Source: Vibrio sp. SCSIO 43136 (GTDB lineage: Bacteria; Pseudomonadota; Gammaproteobacteria; Enterobacterales; Vibrionaceae). From it: a stretch of 64,000 nucleotides of DNA. The position numbers and the translations under genes are program-made. The DNA is taken from positions 186,001-250,000 of the forward strand of contig NZ_CP071848.1 in assembly GCF_023716565.1 (NCBI RefSeq). The letters are read 5' to 3'. This document shows positions 36,002 to 43,898 of this stretch, in pieces. Below the pieces are notes generated by a model. The model was not told the origin of the DNA. It saw nothing but the letters and a program-made list of their open reading frames with translations, and searched no databases. Every line of letters starts with the position of its first letter. Within the stretch, counting starts at the first letter, position 1.

Positions 36002-36007
36002 ATTGTG

Positions 36008-36547
36008 CTATTGCGCTTCTTTCCAAATAGCACAAGGTTCAATTCGTGCTTTTTGCAATTTATGCTTGTCTCGCTCGGCGTCGCGTTTGCGGGTGTACGG
36101 GCCTAGGACGACACGATACCAGCTACTGCCTTCTTTCTTGCGGATCTGGCTGCTGATGCCTTGAAAAGCGATGTTGACCTTGCGCTCTTCTGCTTGAGAT
36201 TCCAGTTTAAAAGCACCGCATTGCATGATGTATGGAATGTCAGACACCACGGCTTCTTTGGCTTCGACCTTCACTTCTTTATTTGGCAAAGACTCCATGT
36301 ACTCCCACTCCTCCTCTGGAGGTGGTGGTAGTGGTTTGCTTGGCTTCTTGACCACTTTTTTCTCAGCAGGTTTGCTTACAGGAGTGGGCGGCTCTGGGTC
36401 TTGGCTTAAAGTAAAAAGGCCGTAGCCGAACACGCCAACCAACAGAATAGCAACGAGGCCAGCTTTCCACGGCTTGGATTTAGGAGCCGATCTACGAGCC
36501 GGTTTTTTTTGTCCTCGGCCGCGTCTAACGTAATCTTTATTCGCCAC
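36008..36547 (-). CDS. ftsN: Cell division protein FtsN (short form)
   Basis: Bitopic membrane protein that triggers septal peptidoglycan synthesis. 179 residues, much shorter than the E. coli protein of about 320. A basic cytoplasmic start (ANKDYVRRGRGQKKPARRSAPKSKPWK) precedes one membrane span (GLVAILLVGVFGYGLFTL), then a Pro/Lys/Glu-rich periplasmic linker (PPPPEEEWEYMESLP) and a C-terminal SPOR domain (about 103-176, YIMQCGAFKLESQAEERK ... WYRVVLGPY). Position after cytR and priA, as in E. coli, supports FtsN over other SPOR proteins. The compact linker seems to be a lineage trait rather than a truncation. Confidence 0.9.
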   Translation of the reverse strand: MANKDYVRRGRGQKKPARRSAPKSKPWKAGLVAILLVGVFGYGLFTLSQDPEPPTPVSKPAEKKVVKKPSKPLPPPPEEEWEYMESLPNKEVKVEAKEAVVSDIPYIMQCGAFKLESQAEERKVNIAFQGISSQIRKKEGSSWYRVVLGPYTRKRDAERDKHKLQKARIEPCAIWKEAQ

Positions 36548-36572
36548 TTTGATTTGCTTAGGTAAAAGGAAA

Positions 36573-36605
36573 AACGCCTAACATGGTAATCCACAATTAG
36601 GCGTT
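36573..36605 (-). terminator. Terminator of cytR
   Basis: AACGCCTAA / TTAGGCGTT arms with a 15-nt loop. On the minus strand the T-run follows, upstream of ftsN, so ftsN needs its own promoter. Confidence 0.75.
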
Positions 36606-36646
36606 ATTGCTAGAGGTTAGATAGCAAATTGGTGATGCTGGTGCCG

Positions 36647-37651
36647 TTATGCCCTTGGGGGACAGGCACTTTTTCTGACCACCAATTTAGTATCGAGCAA
36701 TCTAGAACCCGCACGTACATCGCGTCCTTTTAGAATTTCGAGCAGCATCAACATCGCTTGGCGACCAATCTCATAGCGAGGCTGCGAAATGGTTGTCAAC
36801 GGTGGATCGCAATACTGAGCGAACTGAATGTCATCAAAGCCGACAAAAGAGATCTCTTCAGGTACTTTTTTACCCATTTGCTTGGCTTTTTGAATGGCAC
36901 CGATAGCCATGACGTCATTGTGGCAAAAGACCGCTGTTGGTGGCTCAGGCAGGGAAAGTAGCTGCGCCGCAGCGGCTTCTCCAGACTCAAAGCTAAAGTC
37001 CCCTTCAACCTGATAATCAGGGTTCATGGTAATGCCAGCGCGCCTAAGGGCTTGTTGGTAGCCTTGGTTACGAAAGTGGCAAAGCTGAGTATTTTCTGGC
37101 CCTTTGAGTTGGGCGACGTGTCGATGCCCCATTTGGGTCAGATAGTTAACCGCTTCAAATGAAGAGGTCAGGTTATCGATATGAACTGTTGGCAGCTCAA
37201 GCTCTGGCGCAAACTCACACCCCATCACCAGTGGTGGTAGGTTCTTTTGTTCAGGCTTACTGACGTCAAATGGTAGTTGGGTCCCTAGCAGTAGCATGCC
37301 ATCGGCCTGTTTGGTAAACACCAGATTGACTAAGGAGCTTTCACGCTTTTCTTGTTGTCCGCTGTTACCGAGCAGAACGAGATAGCCGTGTTCGACAGCG
37401 GCATCTTCAATCCCTCGGATGATTTCGCTGAAGTAAGAGTCACAAATATCTGGAACGATAGTAACAATCGTTTTAGATTCGTTGCGACGCAAATTACGTG
37501 CTAATGAGTTAGGTGCGTAGCCCGCTTCAAGTACCGCATCTTCAACGCGTTTGCGAGTTGAAGATGAGACTTTCTCAGGGTTCATTAACGCCCGAGATAC
37601 GGTAGCCGTGGATACGCCAGCAAGCTGGGCAACATCCTTCATTGTCGCCAT
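36647..37651 (-). CDS. cytR: LacI-family repressor CytR
   Basis: Nucleoside-scavenging repressor of 334 residues. The N-terminal helix-turn-helix is ATMKDVAQLAGVSTATVSRALMNPEKVS, with the hinge helix AGYAPNSLARNLRRNE. The periplasmic-binding-protein-like effector domain follows, ending with SFVGFDDIQFAQYCDPPLTTISQP. In E. coli and Vibrio, CytR represses nucleoside uptake genes with CRP and is relieved by cytidine; in V. cholerae it also affects competence and biofilm. A CRP site with an adjoining LacI-type operator lies about 220 bp upstream, suggesting autoregulation. Confidence 0.93.
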   Translation of the reverse strand: MATMKDVAQLAGVSTATVSRALMNPEKVSSSTRKRVEDAVLEAGYAPNSLARNLRRNESKTIVTIVPDICDSYFSEIIRGIEDAAVEHGYLVLLGNSGQQEKRESSLVNLVFTKQADGMLLLGTQLPFDVSKPEQKNLPPLVMGCEFAPELELPTVHIDNLTSSFEAVNYLTQMGHRHVAQLKGPENTQLCHFRNQGYQQALRRAGITMNPDYQVEGDFSFESGEAAAAQLLSLPEPPTAVFCHNDVMAIGAIQKAKQMGKKVPEEISFVGFDDIQFAQYCDPPLTTISQPRYEIGRQAMLMLLEILKGRDVRAGSRLLDTKLVVRKSACPPRA

Positions 37652-37868
37652 AGATTTTCCTCATGGTTCTGCATGGCTTAGTCATAATACGGCGAACTGA
37701 CTAAGCAGAAATTTGATACAAGATCCCTGCCTGTAAACTTTGGCAAAGTTATAATAGTTATTGTGACTTTTGTTAGTAACTTTAAATTAAAAGCTTGTAT
37801 ATCTTGGCTATTTTATGTTCAAAAAGCGATGGGATTTACGGCGAGATTAACAAAAATTACATCTGAAA

Positions 37869-37884
37869 CGTGACCATTCTCACA
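37869..37884 (-). promoter_or_regulatory. CRP site upstream of cytR
   Basis: On the minus strand TGTGA-GAATGG-TCACG, nine of ten core positions of the CRP consensus TGTGA-N6-TCACA. It adjoins the operator at 37886-37901. Confidence 0.72.
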
Positions 37885-37885
37885 T

Positions 37886-37901
37886 CAAACGCAATCGTTT
37901 G
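37886..37901. promoter_or_regulatory. Candidate LacI/CytR-family operator upstream of cytR
   Basis: Perfect inverted repeat CAAACG-CAAT-CGTTTG, similar to LacI/PurR-family operators. It sits one base from the CRP site, the CRP-CytR arrangement known at CytR-controlled promoters. It is only about 16 bp after the priA stop. Confidence 0.6.
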
Positions 37902-37916
37902 GCAAATCTAAGCGGT

Positions 37917-40121
37917 TTAGCTCATGTCCTGAGGTTCGATATCCAGAGTCCAGCGTACTTTTTTGGCATCGGGCAGCAGGTCGATGACAGTTTTGGCGCT
38001 ATAGAGGATTTTTTGCATTTGTGGGCGACTCGGCACTTGCAGCAAGAGTTGCCAACGAAACTTTCCTGCTCGTCGAGCAAGAGGTGCCGGCATTGGGCCC
38101 AGCACTAGGCAATAGTGGTCAAATAGTGGATGGGCTTCGAGTGTTTGCCTGAGTTGCTGCATAAAGCGCTCTACAATGGCGTTGTTGTTCGCCTCTGCAC
38201 GAAATAGGGTGACGAAACTGAACGGCGGTAGCTGGGCGGCGCGGCGCTCCATTAATGCGGCGTCAGCAAAATGGTCGTAGTCTTTGTGCAATAGTGCTTG
38301 CAGCAAACTGTGCTCAGGGTGGTGTGATTGCAAGATCACTTCTCCCGGTTTACTCGCTCGACCCGCTCGACCCGCAACTTGGGTGAACAGTTGGGCAAGC
38401 CGCTCTGATGCTCGAAAATCGCTGCTATATAGTGATCCATCAACGTCCAGCAGGCCAACGAGAGTGACGTCTGGAAAGTGGTGACCTTTGGCGAGCATTT
38501 GGGTACCGATTAAAATTTGGTATTCATTGTTACGAATTGCACTGAGCGCACTCTCCAAGCTGCCTTTGCGGCGGGTGCTATCACGATCGATGCGGATGGT
38601 CTTAAACTCAGGAAACAGCTGGGCTAGGTAGCCCTCTAATTGCTCGGTACCCACACCGACCGATACCAATTGATGCGAGCCACACTGCTTGCAGCTATGA
38701 ACGACAGGGCGTTGTGAGCCACAGTGGTGGCAGCGCATGTCTCGGGTGTTGTTATGATAGGTGTAATACGCATCGCAGCGTTGGCACTCTGCCGTCCAGC
38801 CACAGTCATGGCACATCAGTGCAGGAGAGTAGCCTCGGCGGTTGAGAAACAGCATCACTTGGTTGCCCGCATTCAAGTGGCGGCGCATTTCGGCGATTAA
38901 CGCAGCTGACAATCCACTTTCTAAGTATTGGCCCTTGATGTCGACCACTTTATTGGTTGTCGGGCGTGCATTGCCCGCTCTCGCCGTTAAGCGCAAGTGG
39001 TGATATTTACCACTACGGGCATTGTACAAGGTTTCTAGTGCTGGGGTAGCAGAACCTAAGACGACGGGGATACCTTCTTTATGGGCTCGCATGATGGCCA
39101 CATCTCGAGCGTGATAGCGAAGACTGTCTTGTTGTTTATAAGAGCTATCGTGCTCTTCATCGACGATGATAATGCCTAGCTTGGTAAACGGGGTCAGCAG
39201 TGCTGAGCGGGTACCAATGACTATGCCTGCGTGTTTGTCTTTCGCAGCAAGCCAAGCATTGAGTCGTTCGGTGTCATTGAGCCCTGAATGAACCACTTCA
39301 ATGGGCACGTCAAAGCGTTGGCGAAAGCGGTTGATGGTCTGTGGAGTTAGGCCAATTTCAGGCACCAAAACTAAAGCCTGCTCTCCACGCTCGAGCACAG
39401 GCTTTATCATGTTGAGGTAGACTTCGGTTTTTCCCGACCCAGTGACGCCTTGCAGCAAAAAGCAGCCGTAGCCAGGCTGGCTGTTGACGGCAGCAATGGC
39501 GACACATTGTTCTTGATTGAGCTTGGGTTTGTCGACGTTCGCTTCAATATTTGTAGGCCAAGGTTTGGCGATGGGCATTTGCACTAACTCTTGTGCCCAA
39601 CCATTTTCTTTGATGCGTTTTAGCACACTGCTTGTGACGTCATTTTCGTTCAATAACTCACGGCTAACTGGGCCACTTTGCAGTAAGTGCATGGCGCGAG
39701 CCTGCTTTACTGCATTACTGGCAAAGCCTTGCATGAGTTTATTCTTGCCAGCCTCGGTCATTTGCCATTGAACTTGCGGCGCAAGTTCAGCGGGTTTGCC
39801 TTTGCGCAATAAGGTTGGCATCGCATTGGCAAGCGTATCGCCCAGCGGGTATTGATAGAATTGGCTGCACCAGTTGAGTAAATCGTAGAGGTCCGATGGC
39901 CATAACGGTTTGTCATCAATGACGGTTTTGAGTGGTTTGAGTTTCTCAATCGCAAATTCAGACTTATGGCTAAACCCAGTCACTATACCCACTAGAGTCT
40001 TTGGCCCGAATGGCACACTCACACGGCCACCAACCACAGGGTGTTGCCCTTGACTCACCAGGTAATCAAAGCGTTTATCCAAAGGAACGGGTAGGGCAAC
40101 TTGAGCGATGGTCAAAGACAT
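37917..40121 (-). CDS. priA: Primosomal replication helicase PriA
   Basis: 3'-5' helicase that restarts stalled replication forks by loading the primosome. 734 residues. Parts in order: the N-terminal 3'BD domain (AQVALPVPLDKRFDYLV), helicase lobe 1 with Walker A GVTGSGKTEVYL and DEEHDSSYKQQ, a zinc-binding insert with Cys pairs (MCHDCGWTAECQRCDAYY, CHHCGS, CKQCGS), lobe 2 (GTQMLAKGHHFPDVTLVG, QVAGRAGR), and the C-terminal domain. Upstream of cytR on the same strand and divergent from rpmE, as in E. coli. No terminator is evident after it. Confidence 0.96.
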   Translation of the reverse strand: MSLTIAQVALPVPLDKRFDYLVSQGQHPVVGGRVSVPFGPKTLVGIVTGFSHKSEFAIEKLKPLKTVIDDKPLWPSDLYDLLNWCSQFYQYPLGDTLANAMPTLLRKGKPAELAPQVQWQMTEAGKNKLMQGFASNAVKQARAMHLLQSGPVSRELLNENDVTSSVLKRIKENGWAQELVQMPIAKPWPTNIEANVDKPKLNQEQCVAIAAVNSQPGYGCFLLQGVTGSGKTEVYLNMIKPVLERGEQALVLVPEIGLTPQTINRFRQRFDVPIEVVHSGLNDTERLNAWLAAKDKHAGIVIGTRSALLTPFTKLGIIIVDEEHDSSYKQQDSLRYHARDVAIMRAHKEGIPVVLGSATPALETLYNARSGKYHHLRLTARAGNARPTTNKVVDIKGQYLESGLSAALIAEMRRHLNAGNQVMLFLNRRGYSPALMCHDCGWTAECQRCDAYYTYHNNTRDMRCHHCGSQRPVVHSCKQCGSHQLVSVGVGTEQLEGYLAQLFPEFKTIRIDRDSTRRKGSLESALSAIRNNEYQILIGTQMLAKGHHFPDVTLVGLLDVDGSLYSSDFRASERLAQLFTQVAGRAGRASKPGEVILQSHHPEHSLLQALLHKDYDHFADAALMERRAAQLPPFSFVTLFRAEANNNAIVERFMQQLRQTLEAHPLFDHYCLVLGPMPAPLARRAGKFRWQLLLQVPSRPQMQKILYSAKTVIDLLPDAKKVRWTLDIEPQDMS

Positions 40122-40190
40122 AACAGCCGTTAGATAGAATCGAAAGTGGCGCTATTGTAGCAATGAAAATGAAGGAATCGAAACCGGCAC

Positions 40191-40209
40191 CAATTGTCTA
40201 AGACAATTG
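40191..40209. promoter_or_regulatory. Palindrome in the priA-rpmE spacer
   Basis: CAATTGTCT-A-AGACAATTG, a perfect 9-bp inverted repeat, 34 bp upstream of the rpmE -35 box. The binding protein is unknown. Confidence 0.5.
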
Positions 40210-40242
40210 CTTAAAAAAAAGCCGAAAATTTAGCGAAACTGG

Positions 40243-40271
40243 TTGATCCTACGCCAACGATTCTTTAATAT
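40243..40271 (+). promoter_or_regulatory. Sigma-70 promoter of rpmE
   Basis: TTGATC (40243-40248), a 17-bp spacer and TAATAT (40266-40271): near-consensus -35 and -10 boxes at ideal spacing, about 100 bp before the start codon. Confidence 0.78.
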
Positions 40272-40370
40272 ACGCGGCCTTAATCGACGTAACATCTACG
40301 TCTTTTGTAAACTACGTGTGGTGTCCGGCTTAGAATCGGATAGCGACACGGCCTAATTGAGGTTATCCCT

Positions 40371-40589
40371 ATGAAAACTGGTATCCACCCAGAATACAAA
40401 GCTGTAAAAGCAACTTGTTCTTGCGGCAACACTTTTGAGTTCAACTCAACTCTTGCTAAAGAAAGCATCCACCTAGATGTATGTGACAAGTGTCACCCAT
40501 TCTACACTGGTAAGCAACGTATCGTTGATACAGGCGGCCGTGTTGATCGCTTCAACAAGCGTTTCGGTGCTCTATCAAGCAAGAAGTAA
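40371..40589 (+). CDS. rpmE: Ribosomal protein L31 (zinc form)
   Basis: 72-residue 50S subunit protein bridging the subunits. Zinc ligands are visible as CSCG near residue 16-18 and CDKCHPFY near 37-40, so this is the zinc-containing C+ paralogue. The tail [20 protein letters not shown] is typical. AGGTTATCCCT precedes the ATG. It is monocistronic, with a strong promoter and terminator, and divergent from priA as in E. coli. Confidence 0.97.
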   Translation: MKTGIHPEYKAVKATCSCGNTFEFNSTLAKESIHLDVCDKCHPFYTGKQRIVDTGGRVDRFNKRFGALSSKK

Positions 40590-40608
40590 TTCTGACCGAA
40601 TTCGAGAA

Positions 40609-40637
40609 AAAGGACGCTACGGCGTCCTTTTTTTATA
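40609..40637 (+). terminator. Terminator of rpmE
   Basis: AAAGGACGC / GCGTCCTTT with a TACG loop and a long T-run. Confidence 0.93.
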
Positions 40638-40813
40638 CCTAAAATTCCTGCACATAGTTTGAATCTAGCCCAAACTTTACCAATCAGAATGTTTTATCAA
40701 TCACAACTCAATGTTATGGTTATTGACTTCTTAATAGGCATTCAAAGCGAACTTAAATAAAATAGCGAGCCTGTTAACTTTTTTGTAACTTCAGCTTTAG
40801 GAATCTCCCCACC

Positions 40814-42073
40814 ATGTCAGACGACAATCAGCAAAATGACTTTCGCCAACAAGCGCTTGATTACCATGCATTCCCTACCGCAGGTAAGATCGGTGTGGCA
40901 CTCACCAAACCTGCCGACACGGTAGAAGATCTTGCGCTCGCATACAGCCCAGGTGTGGCTGAGCCCGTACGTGAAATCGCTCAAAATGCTGATAACGTCT
41001 ACAAATACACCGCTAAAGGCAACATGGTGGCAGTGATCTCTAACGGTACTGCGATTCTTGGTTTGGGTAACCTTGGTCCGTTGGCGTCAAAGCCAGTAAT
41101 GGAAGGTAAGTCGCTGCTGTTTAAGCGCTTTGCTGGCCTAGACTCCATTGATATTGAAGTGAAGCATCGCACCATTGATGAGTTTGTTGATACGGTGGCT
41201 AACATTGCAGATACCTTTGGTGGAATTAACCTAGAAGATATTAAAGCACCGGACTGTTTTGAAATTGAGCAGCGTCTTATCGAGCGCTGTGACGTGCCTG
41301 TGTTCCATGATGATCAGCATGGTACGGCGATCGTAACGGCTGCGGGCATGCTTAATGCGATTGAGCTGCAAGGCAAGAAGCTAGAAGAAGCAACCATTGT
41401 TTGTTTGGGTGCGGGCGCAGCGGCGGTAGCATGTATGGAGCTGTTGATTAAATGTGGCGCTCAGCGTGAGAAAATCTACATGCTGGATCGCAAAGGCGTG
41501 ATCCACACTCGTCGTGATGACTTGAACGAATATAAGAAGCTGTTTGCCAACAACACCGACAAGCGCACACTAGAAGATGTGATTGAAGGGGCTGATCTGT
41601 TCTTAGGGGTATCAGGTCCAAATCTGCTTGCGCCAGAAGCACTGACCTTGATGGCAGATAAGCCAGTGGTATTTGCGTGTTCAAACCCAGATCCAGAAAT
41701 CAAACCTGAGTTAGCGCATGAAGTGCGTAGCGATTTGATCATGGGTACAGGCCGTTCGGATTACCCGAATCAGGTGAATAACGTTATCTGTTTCCCATTT
41801 ATCTTCCGTGGCGCACTGGATGTTCGCGCTAGCGAAATCAACGATGAGATGAAGCTTGCCGCCGTTGAAGCGATTCGCCAGCTGGCTAAAGAGCCAGTGC
41901 CTGCGGAAGTACTAACGGCTGCGGGCGTGGATAGCCTTGAGTTTGGTTCGGGTTACATCATTCCAAAACCGATGGACCCACGTCTGCTCCCTCGAGTGGC
42001 TAAAGCGGTTGCTCAAGCGGCCATTGACTCAGGTGTGGCGCGCATCGACATGCCAGAAAATTACATGGCGTAA
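40814..42073 (+). CDS. Malic enzyme (oxaloacetate-decarboxylating malate dehydrogenase), short form
   Basis: NAD(P)-dependent malic enzyme converting malate to pyruvate and CO2. 419 residues. Motifs: DLALAYSPGVAEPVREIA, GNMVAVISNGTAILGLGNLGPLASKPVMEGK, FHDDQHGTAIVTAAG (catalytic Asp pair), the dinucleotide fold IVCLGAGAAAVACMELL, and VFACSNPDPEIKPE. It is the MaeB-type core without the C-terminal phosphotransacetylase-like domain of E. coli MaeB. NAD versus NADP preference cannot be judged by eye. It is a single gene convergent with metJ, sharing a strong terminator. Confidence 0.93.
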   Translation: MSDDNQQNDFRQQALDYHAFPTAGKIGVALTKPADTVEDLALAYSPGVAEPVREIAQNADNVYKYTAKGNMVAVISNGTAILGLGNLGPLASKPVMEGKSLLFKRFAGLDSIDIEVKHRTIDEFVDTVANIADTFGGINLEDIKAPDCFEIEQRLIERCDVPVFHDDQHGTAIVTAAGMLNAIELQGKKLEEATIVCLGAGAAAVACMELLIKCGAQREKIYMLDRKGVIHTRRDDLNEYKKLFANNTDKRTLEDVIEGADLFLGVSGPNLLAPEALTLMADKPVVFACSNPDPEIKPELAHEVRSDLIMGTGRSDYPNQVNNVICFPFIFRGALDVRASEINDEMKLAAVEAIRQLAKEPVPAEVLTAAGVDSLEFGSGYIIPKPMDPRLLPRVAKAVAQAAIDSGVARIDMPENYMA

Positions 42074-42086
42074 AATCCGCTGGAAT

Positions 42087-42121
42087 AAAAAACGGGGTGC
42101 TCATTGAGCACCCCGTTTTTT
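42087..42121. terminator. Bidirectional terminator, malic enzyme / metJ
   Basis: AAAAACGGGGTGCTC / GAGCACCCCGTTTTT arms with T-runs on both strands, between convergent genes. Confidence 0.93.
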
Positions 42122-42139
42122 ATTGGTTCTACTGACGTC

Positions 42140-42460
42140 TTACTCTTCGTCAAACGCTTCAAATTCGATACCCATTTCTGTCATCAGCGCTTTGGCTTCA
42201 GCAGGGATCTCATCTGGGCGGTCTTTACGCAAGTCTTCATCGGTTGGCAGTGGCTGGCCTGTGTAGGCATGTAAGAAAGCTTCACATAGAAGTTCACTGT
42301 TAGTTGCGTGACGCAGATTGTTTATCTGACGACGAGTGCGCTCATCGGTTAATACCTTCAACACTTTAAGTGGAATAGATACAGTGATTTTCTTTACTTG
42401 TTCGCTCTTTTTACCATGCTCGGCGTAAGGGCTAATATATTCGCCGTTCCAGTCTGCCAT
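42140..42460 (-). CDS. metJ: Methionine repressor MetJ
   Basis: Ribbon-helix-helix repressor using S-adenosylmethionine as corepressor. 106 residues: [71 protein letters not shown]. The beta-strand KKITVSIP inserts in the major groove of AGACGTCT boxes. AAAGGTG precedes the ATG. It is divergent from metB, with four contiguous met boxes between, so metJ is autoregulated. The sequence is close to that of E. coli MetJ. Confidence 0.97.
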   Translation of the reverse strand: MADWNGEYISPYAEHGKKSEQVKKITVSIPLKVLKVLTDERTRRQINNLRHATNSELLCEAFLHAYTGQPLPTDEDLRKDRPDEIPAEAKALMTEMGIEFEAFDEE

Positions 42461-42570
42461 TGCGCACCTTTAATTATGCTTTTGTCATCAGTGGGATATT
42501 GAGTGAATCTATGCAGCCCCTCAATATCTGAATAAGGATAGATTTTAGCGACTTTTACCGCCATAAGCAA

Positions 42571-42602
42571 AGACATATAGACGTCTAGAAGTGTTGACGT
42601 CC
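42571..42602. promoter_or_regulatory. MetJ operator (four met boxes) between metJ and metB
   Basis: Contiguous 8-bp boxes AGACATAT, AGACGTCT, AGAAGTGT and TGACGTCC; the second is the perfect consensus. Tandem boxes are how MetJ dimers bind cooperatively. Confidence 0.92.
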
Positions 42603-42725
42603 TAAACTGTGATCGGTAGAGTATTGTGTAGCGCTAACAAAAGCGAAAAGTAAGACACCGAATGTTGTCTGATACCAATAGTGGTATAACAGATAGCATG
42701 CTATTTGGAAAGGAAGACCAGCCCC

Positions 42726-43898
42726 ATGAGTGATCGCAAGCCAGCTACCATTGCTGTACGTACAGGTATTGAAGAAGATAGTCAGTATCACGCCGTTGTT
42801 CCACCTATTTACCTATCGACCAACTATGGCTTCCCTTCTTTTGGAGAAGTGCCAAAGTTCGATTACACCCGTTCAGGAAACCCAAATCGCAACCAATTAG
42901 AAACGGCCCTTGCTGAGCTAGAATCAGGTGCGGGTGCGGTGATAACCAACACGGGTACAGCGGCGATTAACCTGTGGGTGACCAGTTTACTTGGCCCTGA
43001 TGACTTAATTATTGCACCGCACGACTGTTATGGCGGTACCTATCGCCTGTTTAATACTCGAGCCCTTAAAGGGGATTTTAAAGTTGAGTTTGTCGATCAG
43101 TCGGACAGTGAAGCCTTAGATGCTGCGCTTAGCAAAAAACCGAAACTGGTGTTGCTAGAAACACCATCCAACCCATTGGTGCGCGTGGTAGACATCGCTC
43201 AAGTGTGTGAAAAAGCTCGTCAAGTGGGCGCACTGGTAGCGGTGGATAATACTTTCCTTACTCCGGTTTACCAAAAGCCGCTCACTCTCGGCGCTGATTT
43301 TGTTATTCATTCCACCACCAAGTTTATCAACGGTCACTCAGATGTGATTGGTGGTGTATTGATCTGTAAAGACGAAAAACACGTTGAAGAAATGGCTTGG
43401 TGGGGCAACTGTCTGGGGGCAACGGGCACTCCGTTTGATAGTTACATGACTTTGCGCGGCCTACGCACTTTGAGCGCTCGTATGAGGCAGCATGAAGAAA
43501 GCTCTGCCAAAATCCTGACTTACCTTCAATCTCAATCCTTGGTGGGTACACTTTATCATCCAAGTCTGCCTGAGCACCCTGGGCATGACATTGCTAAGAA
43601 GCAGCAGAAAGGTTTTGGCTCGATGCTGAGCTTTGAATTTGCAGGCAGCCAAGAGAAGTTGGAGCACTTTGTCAGTGAATTGCAGTTATTCTCTTTAGCG
43701 GAGTCTCTAGGTGGCGTTGAAAGTTTGATTTGTCACCCAAGCTCAATGACTCACCGAGCGATGAGCGATGAAGCACAGCTGGAAGCGGGCATTACGACTA
43801 AGTTGCTGCGCCTTTCAGTGGGTCTTGAAGATGAAGAAGACCTAATCGCTGATCTTGAGCAAGCCTTTGCAAAAGCCAAGGAGTTTGGCAATGACTAA
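42726..43898 (+). CDS. metB: Cystathionine gamma-synthase
   Basis: PLP enzyme joining O-succinylhomoserine and cysteine into cystathionine in methionine synthesis. 390 residues from ATG 42726 (MSDRKPATIAVRTGIEEDSQ), with AAGGAAG upstream. Motifs: GAGAVITNTGTAAINLWV, APHDCYGGTYRLF, and the PLP-lysine loop DFVIHSTTKFINGHSDVIGG. It overlaps metL by eight bases, giving tight translational coupling. MetJ boxes lie before its promoter. Confidence 0.95.
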   Translation: MSDRKPATIAVRTGIEEDSQYHAVVPPIYLSTNYGFPSFGEVPKFDYTRSGNPNRNQLETALAELESGAGAVITNTGTAAINLWVTSLLGPDDLIIAPHDCYGGTYRLFNTRALKGDFKVEFVDQSDSEALDAALSKKPKLVLLETPSNPLVRVVDIAQVCEKARQVGALVAVDNTFLTPVYQKPLTLGADFVIHSTTKFINGHSDVIGGVLICKDEKHVEEMAWWGNCLGATGTPFDSYMTLRGLRTLSARMRQHEESSAKILTYLQSQSLVGTLYHPSLPEHPGHDIAKKQQKGFGSMLSFEFAGSQEKLEHFVSELQLFSLAESLGGVESLICHPSSMTHRAMSDEAQLEAGITTKLLRLSVGLEDEEDLIADLEQAFAKAKEFGND

